Both the position numbers and the translations under genes were made by a program. Under the pieces are notes generated by a model. That model made no database searches. It saw only the letters and a program-made list of their open reading frames with translations, and had not been told where the DNA came from. Positions 26,047-34,854 of a stretch of DNA of 64,000 bases are shown piece after piece (within the stretch, counting starts at the first letter, position 1; every line of letters begins with the position of its first letter). Source of the DNA: Dolichospermum compactum NIES-806 (GTDB lineage: Bacteria; Cyanobacteriota; Cyanobacteriia; Cyanobacteriales; Nostocaceae); NCBI RefSeq assembly GCF_002368115.1, contig NZ_AP018316.1:1075504-1139503 (forward strand), written 5' to 3'.

Positions 26047-26703
26047 ATGAAAGCAGAAGTGATTGAATTAATAACAACGGTTTTCCATGTTTTACAAGTT
26101 AATCTGCGGTGGATGACTTGGAATTTATTTTTGGCTTTTATTCCTTTAGCTTTAAGTGTTTGGCTATTTCGCAAAAAACGCGGAGGTTCATGGATTTGGT
26201 GGCTAGGATTTTTGAGTTTCTATGCTTTTTTACCAAATGCACCTTACTTATTAACTGATGTTATTCATTTAATAGATGATATCCGGCGAGTTCAATCAGT
26301 ATGGATGATTACATTAGTGTTAATACCTGTGTATTTTGTAGTCATTTTTGGTGGATTTGAAGCCTATGTTATATCTTTGATAAATTTGGGTTACTATTTA
26401 CACCGAACTGGTAAAAGCAAATGGATTTTTTCTGTTGAATTGATGACTCATGCTCTTTCTGCTGTTGGTATTTATTGGGGACGATTTTTACGGTTTAACA
26501 GTTGGGACTTTATTACTCAACCAGATGCGATAATCACGAAAGGTGTAGAGGAAATACTTGGTAAACAGCCGTTAGTCATTATTACGATTACTTTTGTAAT
26601 TCTTTGGGGTTTGTATTGGTTTATGAAACGAATTACTTTGGGTTTTGTTAACAATGGTAATACTTCACAACTAAATGATCATCATATTCATAATATTAAC
26701 TAA
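26047..26703 (+). CDS. DUF1361 membrane protein
   Basis: This protein of about 218 residues has roughly six hydrophobic segments and the family marks NLRWMTWNLFLAFIPLALS, LPNAPYLLTDVIHL and GRFLRFNSWD. The frame is open from a TTG at 26002, but the ATG at 26047 fits the usual DUF1361 start better. The function of DUF1361 is not known. It stands alone and is followed by a GC-rich hairpin. Confidence 0.82.
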   Translation: MKAEVIELITTVFHVLQVNLRWMTWNLFLAFIPLALSVWLFRKKRGGSWIWWLGFLSFYAFLPNAPYLLTDVIHLIDDIRRVQSVWMITLVLIPVYFVVIFGGFEAYVISLINLGYYLHRTGKSKWIFSVELMTHALSAVGIYWGRFLRFNSWDFITQPDAIITKGVEEILGKQPLVIITITFVILWGLYWFMKRITLGFVNNGNTSQLNDHHIHNIN

Positions 26704-26730
26704 TGACATAATACAGCAATACAATTGAGG

Positions 26731-26753
26731 ACGGGGAAACCCCGCCCCTACAG
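26731..26753. repeat. GC-rich palindromic hairpin
   Basis: The sequence GACGGGGAAACCCCGCCCCT forms a stem of GGGG and CCCC arms. It is a type of hairpin found repeatedly in cyanobacterial intergenic DNA. It may help end the DUF1361 transcript, though no T-run follows. Confidence 0.5.
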
Positions 26754-26867
26754 GCTTTACCCCGGATTCCTCACAAAGAGTCTTATTTCTTTAAGAATTT
26801 GGGGATATCAACAAAAATTTCCTATTTAGATTTAAAATAAAAAAGCAAATGTAAACAAATATAAAAA

Positions 26868-27692
26868 GTGAAATTAGTTAAACAACGATTAGATACATTA
26901 TTAGTAGATTTGGGATTATGTGCTTCCCGTCAACAAGCACAACGGCTAATTCAAGCCGGAGAAGTAACTGTAAATCAACATAAGATTGATAAAGTCGGCA
27001 CAGAAGTTGATATTACCGCCCAAATTCAAGTTAAAGAACGTCCTCCTTTTGTTTCTCGTGGTGGGGAAAAACTGGCTAAAGCTTTAGAATTTTTTGAGAT
27101 TTCTGTAACTGATAGGATTTGTTTAGACGGCGGAATTTCCACTGGAGGCTTTACTGATTGTTTATTACAAGCCGGTGCAAAACAAGTTTATGGTGTAGAT
27201 GTTGGTTATGGACAAGTTGATTGGAAAATCAGAAATGATCAACGAGTAGTTTTAAAAGAACGTACCAATTTACGTCAACTACAACCAGAGGAATTATATG
27301 CTGAAAATGCCATATTTCCTGATTTGATAGTTGTGGATGTTTCGTTTATTTCTTTAACCAAAATTTTGCCGGCGGTATGGCAATTAACACAAGCTCCCAG
27401 AGAGGCTGTATTGCTGGTAAAACCTCAATTTGAGGTTGGCAAGTCTCGCATCGGTAAAAAAGGTGTTGTCCGCGATCCTGATGACCAAGCTGATGCAATT
27501 TTTAATGTTATGAAAGGGGCTTTAGAAATAGGATGGAAATATCAAGGTTTAACTTGGTCACCAATAACAGGACCTGCGGGAAATATTGAATATCTTTTAT
27601 GGTTGGGAATGGAAAGGGAAATCATACCCCCAACATTAGCAGCAATTCAAGAAATTACTAAAGAAGTAATTCAGGAGTTTGGGAAAAAATGA
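26868..27692 (+). CDS. tlyA: TlyA-family rRNA 2'-O-methyltransferase
   Basis: This 274-residue protein has an N-terminal S4 RNA-binding domain (KQRLDTLLVDLGLCASRQQA, residues 5-24) and a FtsJ-like SAM-dependent methyltransferase domain (CLDGGISTGGFTDCLLQAGA; VVDVSFISLTKILP; LLVKPQFEVGK). TlyA proteins 2'-O-methylate 16S and 23S rRNA; some are called hemolysin A. The start is GTG. SAM motif I reads DGGISTGGF where DxGxSTGGF is typical, so it appears functional. It is transcribed convergently with cp12. Confidence 0.9.
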   Translation: MKLVKQRLDTLLVDLGLCASRQQAQRLIQAGEVTVNQHKIDKVGTEVDITAQIQVKERPPFVSRGGEKLAKALEFFEISVTDRICLDGGISTGGFTDCLLQAGAKQVYGVDVGYGQVDWKIRNDQRVVLKERTNLRQLQPEELYAENAIFPDLIVVDVSFISLTKILPAVWQLTQAPREAVLLVKPQFEVGKSRIGKKGVVRDPDDQADAIFNVMKGALEIGWKYQGLTWSPITGPAGNIEYLLWLGMEREIIPPTLAAIQEITKEVIQEFGKK

Positions 27693-27741
27693 TGAATAAT
27701 CAATTTTGTGGGGGTTTAGCAATACTAAACCCTGATATAAA

Positions 27742-27996
27742 TTAAAGATCGTAAATCAAACACTCCAAGGCATCTGGATACATTTCGCAGTAGTCTTCTA
27801 AGGCTGTTTTGCGGTGTTTTGCTTGTTTTTGATGGGCTTTTTCGGCTTGCAATTCTTCGACAATATCCCAAGCTACTGCACAATTAGGGGAATTATTGCC
27901 ATTTTCTGTACAGGTTGTCCGCGCTTCCGTAATAGCTTCAAGAATTGCTGCTTCAATGGTTTTTTTACCATTGATAACTTCGTTTATGGAGACCAT
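27742..27996 (-). CDS. cp12: CP12-family Calvin-cycle regulator
   Basis: This 84-residue protein has the CP12 core AVAWDIVEELQAEKAHQ (41-57) and both Cys pairs, Cys29/Cys39 and Cys70/Cys79. CP12 joins GAPDH and phosphoribulokinase into an inactive complex in the dark, through redox-controlled disulfides. The C-terminus ends CLIYDL where the usual tail, as I remember it, is CRIYDD, a change in the segment that enters the GAPDH active site. The N-terminus is about ten residues longer than standard CP12. This is likely a real CP12 variant, perhaps one of several in the genome. Confidence 0.88.
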   Translation of the reverse strand: MVSINEVINGKKTIEAAILEAITEARTTCTENGNNSPNCAVAWDIVEELQAEKAHQKQAKHRKTALEDYCEMYPDALECLIYDL

Positions 27997-28413
27997 AATA
28001 ATGTTACCTTTGTTAGTGGAGATAAAGGTTAAGTAGGTGAACAGAAAAATTTAAAGGTATGTGAAGAAAAGTAAAATCACTCAAAACTCTCTTCCTGTTC
28101 CCTGTTCCCTTGCCCCAGCGACAATTTTTAACGCCCACCTACTTAATTAGGAACTTTAAGAATTGCTAATGAAGAGAATTACTCATGGTTGGTAAACTCT
28201 TTTTCAGAGTAACAATTCAAGTAATTATTTTTAGTTAGTTTATATACTTTTTGATTCTATGGTGAGATAACCCTGACGTGATAATTTACGAAGGTTTGTT
28301 TCACGCAGAGGCGCAGAGGCGCAAAGAGTAAGAGTTTGAAAGATGGAATTTTTGACTTTCATGCCTCAATATTGCTATCAGCAAGGCCAATTTTAGATAA
28401 TAAATACCATCTC
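27997..28413. other. cp12 upstream region with dispersed repeat
   Basis: There is no gene. It contains the cp12 promoter region and a CACGCAGAGGCGCAGAGGCG repeat at 28302-28322, which recurs at about 42573-42593 and is a common cyanobacterial dispersed sequence. Confidence 0.5.
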
Positions 28414-29772
28414 TCAAAATTCGCCAAAATTACCGCCTAATTCTTGCTGTAAGCGATACAAAATCGTGTTTTTATCAACTTGAGATAAAATTTCCTGAAT
28501 GACGGTATTAGCGCCCAATTGTCCCCAAGTACAGCCTTTTTCTAGATATAACTGGGCGGCTTTACCGACTGTATAAGCACCGTAACCGGCAATCCCACCT
28601 TGGGCGATCGCACTCCCGAAAAAAGTAGTAATATTAAAAGGATTATCACCACTGCCTATAGCTGCGGCACTTTTACCTAAACCTAATATAAAACTACTGC
28701 CAATTTCACTTAATAATAAACCACCAGAACTAAATAAAATTGTTTTTAATAATTCACTGGCTTCATAGCTAGTCATGGGTAAACCATACAATTTAGCTAA
28801 TGCCCGAATTAAGGCTAAATCCGTAATTAAACCACCAATTATATCTAAAAAAGCAATAGGATTTAAGCCAATAGCTATGGCTTTATATTGGCTAAACTTC
28901 CAAATAATATCTTCTGCTTCTTTTTCGCGGATATGAACGGTTTTTTGAGCAATATTTTCTTCGGATTCTCTAGCTTGAATTAGTGCATTTAAGGCTAAAA
29001 GAGATCGTCCTTCTCGATTTAATATATTTAAGATTGTTTGCTTTAATTCATCTACTTGCGGTGGCGGTGTTTCCCATTCAGAAGTAAAGCTTCCATCTGC
29101 ATATTCTACTCTCACTTCCATTGGTGCAGGTTCAGCCGATATCATGACAATTTCATCGGGTAACAATGGCTGATTTTGGGTATTTCCTGCCCCTAATTGT
29201 TGAAGATTTTTATAAATTGCATTTTTGTCTGTATCGGGATATAAATCAATTTTATTAAATACCAAAATTAAAGGTTTTTGGGCTTGACGTAATTCTAATA
29301 ATCCTTGATATTCAGTTCTCGTAATATCCCCAGAAACCACAAACAATATTAAATCAGCTTGACGCGCTACGTCTCGTGCCATTTGCGCCCGTGAATCTCC
29401 GGCAATTTCATCTAAACCGGGGGTATCAATTAATTCGACTAATACCTTATCTCCGGGTTTCCAAGGTACAGAACGTGGCCATTGAGTGACACCATTTAGG
29501 GGTCCGGTTTGCAGAATTTTTTCTCCCAATAAAGAATTTAATACTGCTGATTTTCCGCGACTGACTAAACCAAAAGCCGCAATTCTAATGACATTTGCAT
29601 CTAATTTATTGAGTGTGGTATTTAAAGTTTCTATTTCTGGTTTTAGCAAACTTGCTAATTCTGGATTTGCGGCTAGTTGTCCCGATTTACGGAGATATCC
29701 ATACCAAGATAATGCTTGTCTAAGACTAGCACGGGCGCGGGTTAAATGGGTTTCTTGTAGGTTACGATTCAT
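28414..29772 (-). CDS. Era-like GTPase with C-terminal membrane (DUF697-type) domain
   Basis: This 452-residue protein has a GTPase domain with G1 GLVSRGKSAVLNSLLG (about 68-83), G3 DTPGLDE and G4 NKIDLYPD, and a C-terminal part with hydrophobic, Gly/Ala-rich segments (GSSFILGLGKSAAAIGSG) typical of DUF697/YcjF-like proteins. It is probably membrane-associated. No specific role is known for this cyanobacterial group; relatives resemble bacterial dynamin-like or Era GTPases. The hairpin at 29796-29828 lies between it and hicB. Confidence 0.8.
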   Translation of the reverse strand: MNRNLQETHLTRARASLRQALSWYGYLRKSGQLAANPELASLLKPEIETLNTTLNKLDANVIRIAAFGLVSRGKSAVLNSLLGEKILQTGPLNGVTQWPRSVPWKPGDKVLVELIDTPGLDEIAGDSRAQMARDVARQADLILFVVSGDITRTEYQGLLELRQAQKPLILVFNKIDLYPDTDKNAIYKNLQQLGAGNTQNQPLLPDEIVMISAEPAPMEVRVEYADGSFTSEWETPPPQVDELKQTILNILNREGRSLLALNALIQARESEENIAQKTVHIREKEAEDIIWKFSQYKAIAIGLNPIAFLDIIGGLITDLALIRALAKLYGLPMTSYEASELLKTILFSSGGLLLSEIGSSFILGLGKSAAAIGSGDNPFNITTFFGSAIAQGGIAGYGAYTVGKAAQLYLEKGCTWGQLGANTVIQEILSQVDKNTILYRLQQELGGNFGEF

Positions 29773-29795
29773 AGGATTCTGGATTCTGTATTTTC

Positions 29796-29828
29796 AGATC
29801 CCCGACTTCTTTAAGAAGTCGGGGATCT
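29796..29828. terminator. Perfect GATCCCCGACTTCTT hairpin
   Basis: The arms AGATCCCCGACTTCTT and their complement meet at the centre without a loop spacer. The sequence recurs at 34570-34602 and 35660-35688 beside gene ends, so it behaves as a repeated transcription-end or mRNA-stability hairpin. Here no T-run follows on either strand. Confidence 0.6.
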
Positions 29829-29865
29829 AATTAATGCCGATAATTTGCGGTTCGGGTATTGGTTG

Positions 29866-30060
29866 TCAGTCTTCTAAATAAGATGAAATCAGCATTTCTA
29901 AAACTTCTTGAGCATTTTTTAAAGCCTCTTCATAAGTGTCTCCATGAGTACAAGGCTGCATAATATCTGTAAAATCTGGTAATGAGACTACATAACATTT
30001 ATCTTCATTTGACCATTGAATAACAATTGTATATTTCAGTTCTCTAATTTTTTTGGGCAT
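29866..30060 (-). CDS. HicB-family antitoxin-like protein (solitary)
   Basis: This 64-residue protein has the HicB fold sequence YTIVIQWSNEDKCYVVSLPD followed by THGDTYEEALKNAQEVLEML, covering a whole RNase-H-like HicB domain without an added DNA-binding domain. HicB antitoxins neutralise HicA RNases, but there is no HicA gene on either side: livG ends 14 bases upstream and a hairpin lies downstream. It is an orphan HicB, common in cyanobacteria, of unclear role. Confidence 0.82.
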   Translation of the reverse strand: MPKKIRELKYTIVIQWSNEDKCYVVSLPDFTDIMQPCTHGDTYEEALKNAQEVLEMLISSYLED

Positions 30061-30073
30061 ATCTAATATAATA

Positions 30074-30859
30074 TCATTGTCCCAAATATGCTTCTAAGAC
30101 TTTGGTATTATTTTGGATTTCTGTGGGACTACCAACGGCTAGATTTTGTCCTTCAGCTAATACCCAAACTCGATCACATAAGGACATAATTACGTCCATG
30201 TTATGTTCAATAATTAAAAATGTCATGCCGTCGTGACGATTCCAAGCTAGAATGCGATCGCTGATTTCATCAATTAATCTGGGATTTACGCCAGCAGCAG
30301 GTTCATCTAGTAATATTAACTTAGGATTGGTCATCAATGCCCGACCAATTTCTAAAAGTTTCCGCTGTCCCCCAGATAAACCACCGGCATAATCAGCGGC
30401 TTTTTTTTCTAAGCCTACAGATTCTAACAAAAACATTGCCCGTTCTTTTAGTTGCTTTTCTTCTTTAGCAACAATGTGGGGTTGAAATTGCACTTGCCAA
30501 AAGTTCTCACCGGTTTGTTTTTGCGCCCCCAGTAACATATTTTCTAATACTGATAATTTTGATAAAGCCCTGGCAACTTGAAAGGTTCTCACTAATCCCT
30601 GTTGGGCAATTTGGTATGGTTGTAATTGATGAATGGGTTCACCATCAAAAATCACTCTCCCTTTATCGGGACGAATAAAATTAGAGAGTAAATTAAATAA
30701 AGTAGTTTTCCCCGCCCCATTGGGACCAATTAACCCAGTAATGCTACCTTTAATCACTTCAATATTAGCTTCTTGAACTGCTTTAATGCCGCCAAAATTT
30801 TTACAAAGTCCAGTTGCAGCTAAAAGAGGTAGTTGGGGTGATTCGATATTATTTACCAT
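30074..30859 (-). CDS. livG: Branched-chain/neutral amino acid ABC transporter ATPase (LivG type)
   Basis: This 261-residue ABC ATPase has Walker A GLIGPNGAGKTTLFNLL (about 42-58), signature LSGGQRKLLEIGRAL, Walker B LILLDEPAAGVNP and switch FLIIEHNMDVIM, all matching LivG rather than LivF. In Anabaena the homologous NatA drives uptake of neutral amino acids. A matching LivM permease lies 0.8 kb upstream on the same strand, with a Uma2 gene between. LivH, LivF and the binding protein are not in this window. Confidence 0.9.
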   Translation of the reverse strand: MVNNIESPQLPLLAATGLCKNFGGIKAVQEANIEVIKGSITGLIGPNGAGKTTLFNLLSNFIRPDKGRVIFDGEPIHQLQPYQIAQQGLVRTFQVARALSKLSVLENMLLGAQKQTGENFWQVQFQPHIVAKEEKQLKERAMFLLESVGLEKKAADYAGGLSGGQRKLLEIGRALMTNPKLILLDEPAAGVNPRLIDEISDRILAWNRHDGMTFLIIEHNMDVIMSLCDRVWVLAEGQNLAVGSPTEIQNNTKVLEAYLGQ

Positions 30860-30924
30860 TTTTAGGTTTTTTGTTGGTTTTTAATTATTGTTATCAAATA
30901 AAAATTGTCGGAGTTGATCAAATT

Positions 30925-31494
30925 TTATCCCTGTAAGACCTCAGCTACAGTTAACTTTAAATCACTAAATAGAGGCGAACAAATCATATCATCTCCTCTA
31001 TAAACTTGCTCCTCATAAAAACCTTCCACCCATTCCAAAACCGTCACTTTTTGCCCAATTGGATCAACAATCCAATACTCAGTAATTCCCCGCGCCGCAT
31101 ACTCAGAACGCTTATAACGATAATCACGATTTTCCTGATTTGGACTTACTACTTCAACCACCAACAAAGGCAGCGGCATATCCATTAAAATTAGTGAGCG
31201 TGTAGCCCCCTGCATCACCTGAGCTAATTCTTCAGAAAACACCACCAAATCAGGAACACGCACCCCCACCTGCCGACTATTCACAGCAATTTCTGTTTTC
31301 ATTCTTAACCGATAATATGGAATACCTAATTTCAGAAAATAGGCCACTAAAAACATCGCTATCCGACAATTTAGCTCACTTTCAGAAGGCATAGGAATTA
31401 ATTCTCCGTTCTCAAATTCATATAAATTATCTGTCCCATCGTCATAATTAAGAAATTCCTCAAAAGTCATCTTGTTAGCAGTTGCAACTGTCAT
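30925..31494 (-). CDS. Uma2-family (DUF820) PD-(D/E)XK nuclease-like protein
   Basis: This protein of about 189 residues starts at the ATG at 31494, chosen because GGGAG lies eight bases upstream; an ATG 15 bases earlier overlaps that site. Family marks are MTFEEFLNY, YEFENGELI, VRVPDLVVF, PLLVVEVVSPNQENRDYRYKR in two blocks, and EYWIVDP. The PDL and EVVS acidic residues match the PD-(D/E)XK core. Uma2 proteins are hugely multiplied in cyanobacteria with unknown function. It lies between livM and livG and so interrupts a transport operon. Confidence 0.88.
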   Translation of the reverse strand: MTVATANKMTFEEFLNYDDGTDNLYEFENGELIPMPSESELNCRIAMFLVAYFLKLGIPYYRLRMKTEIAVNSRQVGVRVPDLVVFSEELAQVMQGATRSLILMDMPLPLLVVEVVSPNQENRDYRYKRSEYAARGITEYWIVDPIGQKVTVLEWVEGFYEEQVYRGDDMICSPLFSDLKLTVAEVLQG

Positions 31495-31647
31495 AGCTAT
31501 TTCTCCCATAAACGGCTTGTATCAACTATTTTAACAATGAAACCCATAATTTTTTCTGAATCGGGTTTTATTCCTAAGTCCCATACTCTTCTGAAGTTCC
31601 CTGTTCCCTCTTGAAAACTGCTGATATTTTTAATCACCAACTTCCAA

Positions 31648-32781
31648 TTATTTACCCAGAGTCAGTTCCTCCTTTTTCCCTAAAATACCTTGAGGTCGCC
31701 AAATCATCAACACCATTAAAAGTAAGCCAATAAACATGATCCGAAATGCACCAATGCGTTCTACATCTAGGGGAACAATTTTGGGTAAAAATTCTCTAGT
31801 GAGGGCATCATAGGCAAAGAAAATGACCGCACCTAAAATAGTTCCTAGATTATTGCCAGAGCCACCTAAAATTACCATAATCCAGGCATCAAATGTGAGT
31901 TGAGGTTGGAAGTTATCGGGGTAAATTGCGCCTAGTTGCCAAGCGAAAAATGATCCAGCAATACCAGCAATTGCCCCGCCTAACATTAATGATTGGAGTT
32001 TATAGGAAAAGACGTTTTTGCCTAATGCTTTGGGGACTTCTTCATCTTCACGAATAGATTTTAGCACTCTTCCCCAAGGCGATCGCACTAAAATTTCTAC
32101 CCGCCAAAAGACAAAAGCTAACATTAATAGTATGAACAACATTAACCCGGCTTTGGGATTATAATTATAGAGTCCAATCACACCAGAAATATAAATTGCA
32201 GCAGCTAATAACCCTAAAGCAATTCCGACTATTAACCGAGAGATAAATTCTTGCTTAAGACTACTATTTCTGACTGTATTATTACTTGCAGAAATTTGAG
32301 CATTTCGCATCCAACGCCATAGAGAAAGTAATGTGATTCCTGTTAATAAAGTTAATACCCCAATCATCACCAAGCGGAAAAATAAATTGGGAGTTGTTGA
32401 TAAAGGGATAACATAACTTTGCACACCGAAAGATCCCGATATCCACGTATTACCTACAGGTAAATCCTGATTATTGACTATTAATCGAATTAATTCACCT
32501 GTACCAATGGTGACAATTGAAAGATAGTCTTCGCGTAACCGCAAAGTTGCAAAGCCAATTAATAAACCAAGCATTGCGGCAACAATTGCCCCAATTCCCG
32601 CCGATAGCAGTAATGGTACGCCCTTGAGACTTAATAAAACCGTCGTATACGCACCCAAAGTCATAAAAGCAATATGACCAAAGTTAATTAAACCAGTAAA
32701 ACCCCATTGGAGATTGAGTCCTAGTCCGAACAGGGCGAAGGTGGCGGTAGAAATGGCGAGAAAAATCAGATATTCGATCAT
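31648..32781 (-). CDS. livM: Branched-chain/neutral amino acid ABC transporter permease (LivM type)
   Basis: This 377-residue membrane protein with about nine hydrophobic segments carries the LivM signatures LNLQWGFTGLINFGHIAFM (about 24-42), YLSIVTIGTGELIRL, SPWGRVLKSIREDEEVPKAL and VILGGSGNNLGTILGA. An inserted region (about 165-200) is longer than in E. coli LivM but is usual in cyanobacterial NatC-like permeases. It pairs with the LivG ATPase for amino acid uptake. It is divergent from pgi. Confidence 0.9.
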   Translation of the reverse strand: MIEYLIFLAISTATFALFGLGLNLQWGFTGLINFGHIAFMTLGAYTTVLLSLKGVPLLLSAGIGAIVAAMLGLLIGFATLRLREDYLSIVTIGTGELIRLIVNNQDLPVGNTWISGSFGVQSYVIPLSTTPNLFFRLVMIGVLTLLTGITLLSLWRWMRNAQISASNNTVRNSSLKQEFISRLIVGIALGLLAAAIYISGVIGLYNYNPKAGLMLFILLMLAFVFWRVEILVRSPWGRVLKSIREDEEVPKALGKNVFSYKLQSLMLGGAIAGIAGSFFAWQLGAIYPDNFQPQLTFDAWIMVILGGSGNNLGTILGAVIFFAYDALTREFLPKIVPLDVERIGAFRIMFIGLLLMVLMIWRPQGILGKKEELTLGK

Positions 32782-32963
32782 AGTTTAGTTAGTTGTCATT
32801 GGTCATGTTTTAGTTGTCAGTTATCAGCCGTTAATGTAACGCAATATAAACTGAAACCCCCCTATATCCGTTATTCTATTAAAAACTGTATAAGACAAAG
32901 CAGGGATCGCCAAAAGCATACATTAAACTTGTGTTTGACCAACACTTTATTTGAGATTTCCCT

Positions 32964-34550
32964 ATGGATTCTAGGGTACTTTGGCAACGATACCAGGACT
33001 GGTTGTATTTTCATCCAGGATTAGGACTGTATTTAGATATCAGTCGGATGCGTTTTGATGATGGGTTTGTGGCATCGTTACAACCTAAGTTCGAGAAAGC
33101 GTTTGCGGATATGGTGGAATTAGAAAAAGGGGCGATCGCCAATCCCGACGAAAACCGCATGGTAGGACATTACTGGTTGCGGAATCCAGATTTAGCCCCC
33201 ACCCCCGAACTCACCCAAGAAATAGTTCAAACCTTAGAACAAATCGAAGCTTTTGCCGACCAGGTACACACCGGGGCAATTCATCCCCCCAAGGAATGCC
33301 GCTTCACAGATATCATTTCCATTGGTATTGGTGGTTCAGCCTTGGGTCCGCAATTTGTCGCCCAAGCCCTATCTCCCGATTTACCAGCCCTACAAATTCA
33401 CTTTATTGACAATTCCGACCCCACCGGAATTGACCGGGTTCTTGCCCAAATTGGCAATAAACTAGCCACAACCTTGGTATTAGTCATTTCCAAATCTGGA
33501 GGCACACCCGAACCTCGCAACGGCATGATTGAGGTCAAACAAGCCTACACAGCCCAAAAATTAGACTTTGCTAAATATGCAGTTGCGATTACCGGACAAG
33601 ATAGCAACCTGGATCAAGTCGCCAAAGCTGAAAATTGGTTAGCCCGGTTTTCCATGTACGATTGGGTAGGTGGACGTACCTCAGAAATGTCCGCTGTAGG
33701 GCTAGTACCTGCGGCATTACAGGGCATAAATATCCGTGCCATGCTGGATGGTGCAAAAGAAATGGATGATGCCACCCGCGTCCCCAATCTCAAAAACAAC
33801 CCAGCCGCTTTATTAGCCCTTGCTTGGTATTTCTCAGGAAATGGCAAAGGTGAAAAAGATATGGTAGTCCTCCCCTACAAAGATAGCCTGTTGCTATTTA
33901 GCCGCTATTTGCAACAACTCATCATGGAATCTTTGGGTAAAGAAAAAGATTTAGATGGGAAAACTGTATTTCAAGGGATTGCAGTTTATGGTAACAAAGG
34001 TTCAACCGATCAACACGCCTATGTGCAACAATTGCGCGAAGGTGTCCCCAATTTCTTTGCCACCTTAATTGAAGTTTTAGAAGATCGTCAAGGAAAATCC
34101 GCAGAAGTTGATCCTGGAGTGACTTCCGGTGATTATCTCTGTGGTTTCTTGTTAGGAACTCGTCAAGCATTGTATGAGAATAACCGCGATTCGATTACAG
34201 TCAGCATCCCTCAAGTTAATGCTCGCACAGTTGGCGCGTTAATTGCATTGTATGAACGGGCTGTGGGTTTATATGCCAGTTTAGTAAATGTCAATGCTTA
34301 TCATCAACCAGGTGTGGAAGCTGGTAAAAAAGCTGCCGCTGTGATTCTCGATTTACAAAAACGAGTTTTAGAAGTGTTACAAACCCAGAAAAAAGCACTT
34401 TCTATTTCTGAACTTGCAGAGATGTCCGGTGCTACTGAAGAAGTGGAAGCAATTTACAAAATTCTCCGTCATTTACACACCAATAATCGGGGTGTAGTAT
34501 TAACTGGTGATTTTGCTAAACCTGGAAGCTTAACTGTTTCTCTAGGCTAA
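32964..34550 (+). CDS. pgi: Glucose-6-phosphate isomerase
   Basis: This 528-residue enzyme interconverts glucose-6-phosphate and fructose-6-phosphate. Seen motifs are the phosphate-binding SIGIGGSALGPQFVAQAL (about 115-132), VISKSGGTPEPRNG, the catalytic GGRTSEMSAVG, and NKGSTDQHAYVQQLREG containing the catalytic His. The family core is complete, with a C-terminal helical extension (AEMSGATEEVEAIYKILRHL) normal for cyanobacteria. A hairpin terminator follows at once. It provides the hexose phosphate link between glycogen, sucrose and the pentose phosphate pathway. Confidence 0.95.
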   Translation: MDSRVLWQRYQDWLYFHPGLGLYLDISRMRFDDGFVASLQPKFEKAFADMVELEKGAIANPDENRMVGHYWLRNPDLAPTPELTQEIVQTLEQIEAFADQVHTGAIHPPKECRFTDIISIGIGGSALGPQFVAQALSPDLPALQIHFIDNSDPTGIDRVLAQIGNKLATTLVLVISKSGGTPEPRNGMIEVKQAYTAQKLDFAKYAVAITGQDSNLDQVAKAENWLARFSMYDWVGGRTSEMSAVGLVPAALQGINIRAMLDGAKEMDDATRVPNLKNNPAALLALAWYFSGNGKGEKDMVVLPYKDSLLLFSRYLQQLIMESLGKEKDLDGKTVFQGIAVYGNKGSTDQHAYVQQLREGVPNFFATLIEVLEDRQGKSAEVDPGVTSGDYLCGFLLGTRQALYENNRDSITVSIPQVNARTVGALIALYERAVGLYASLVNVNAYHQPGVEAGKKAAAVILDLQKRVLEVLQTQKKALSISELAEMSGATEEVEAIYKILRHLHTNNRGVVLTGDFAKPGSLTVSLG

Positions 34551-34569
34551 AAATTTAGATCCCCAATTT

Positions 34570-34610
34570 AGATACCCGACCTCTTTAAGAAGTCGGGTAT
34601 CTTGTTTTTT
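34570..34610 (+). terminator. Intrinsic terminator of pgi
   Basis: The near-perfect 16-base arms (AGATACCCGACCTCTT and AAGAAGTCGGGTATCT) are followed by TGTTTTTTG, a good T-run on the plus strand. It is a variant of the repeated GATCCCCGACTTCTT hairpin. The rest of 34611-34854 is AT-rich without a gene. Confidence 0.85.
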
Positions 34611-34854
34611 GTTTTTAAATTTCCCTGCTATAAATTATCAAAAATATTAAAAGTATCATTAGATAGAGATAAGAAAATAACATATCAGGTAAATATGATA
34701 GATACGCTATAGCAGGAGTCAGGAGTCAGCACAAAATTATTAAATCCATTAATTCATCCATCTTTATCTGCGTTCATCTGCGGTTAATTATTCTTGAAAT
34801 ATTATTTTTTCAAAATAATTTTTAATAAAATTAGTAAATCAAGGAGATTAAATC

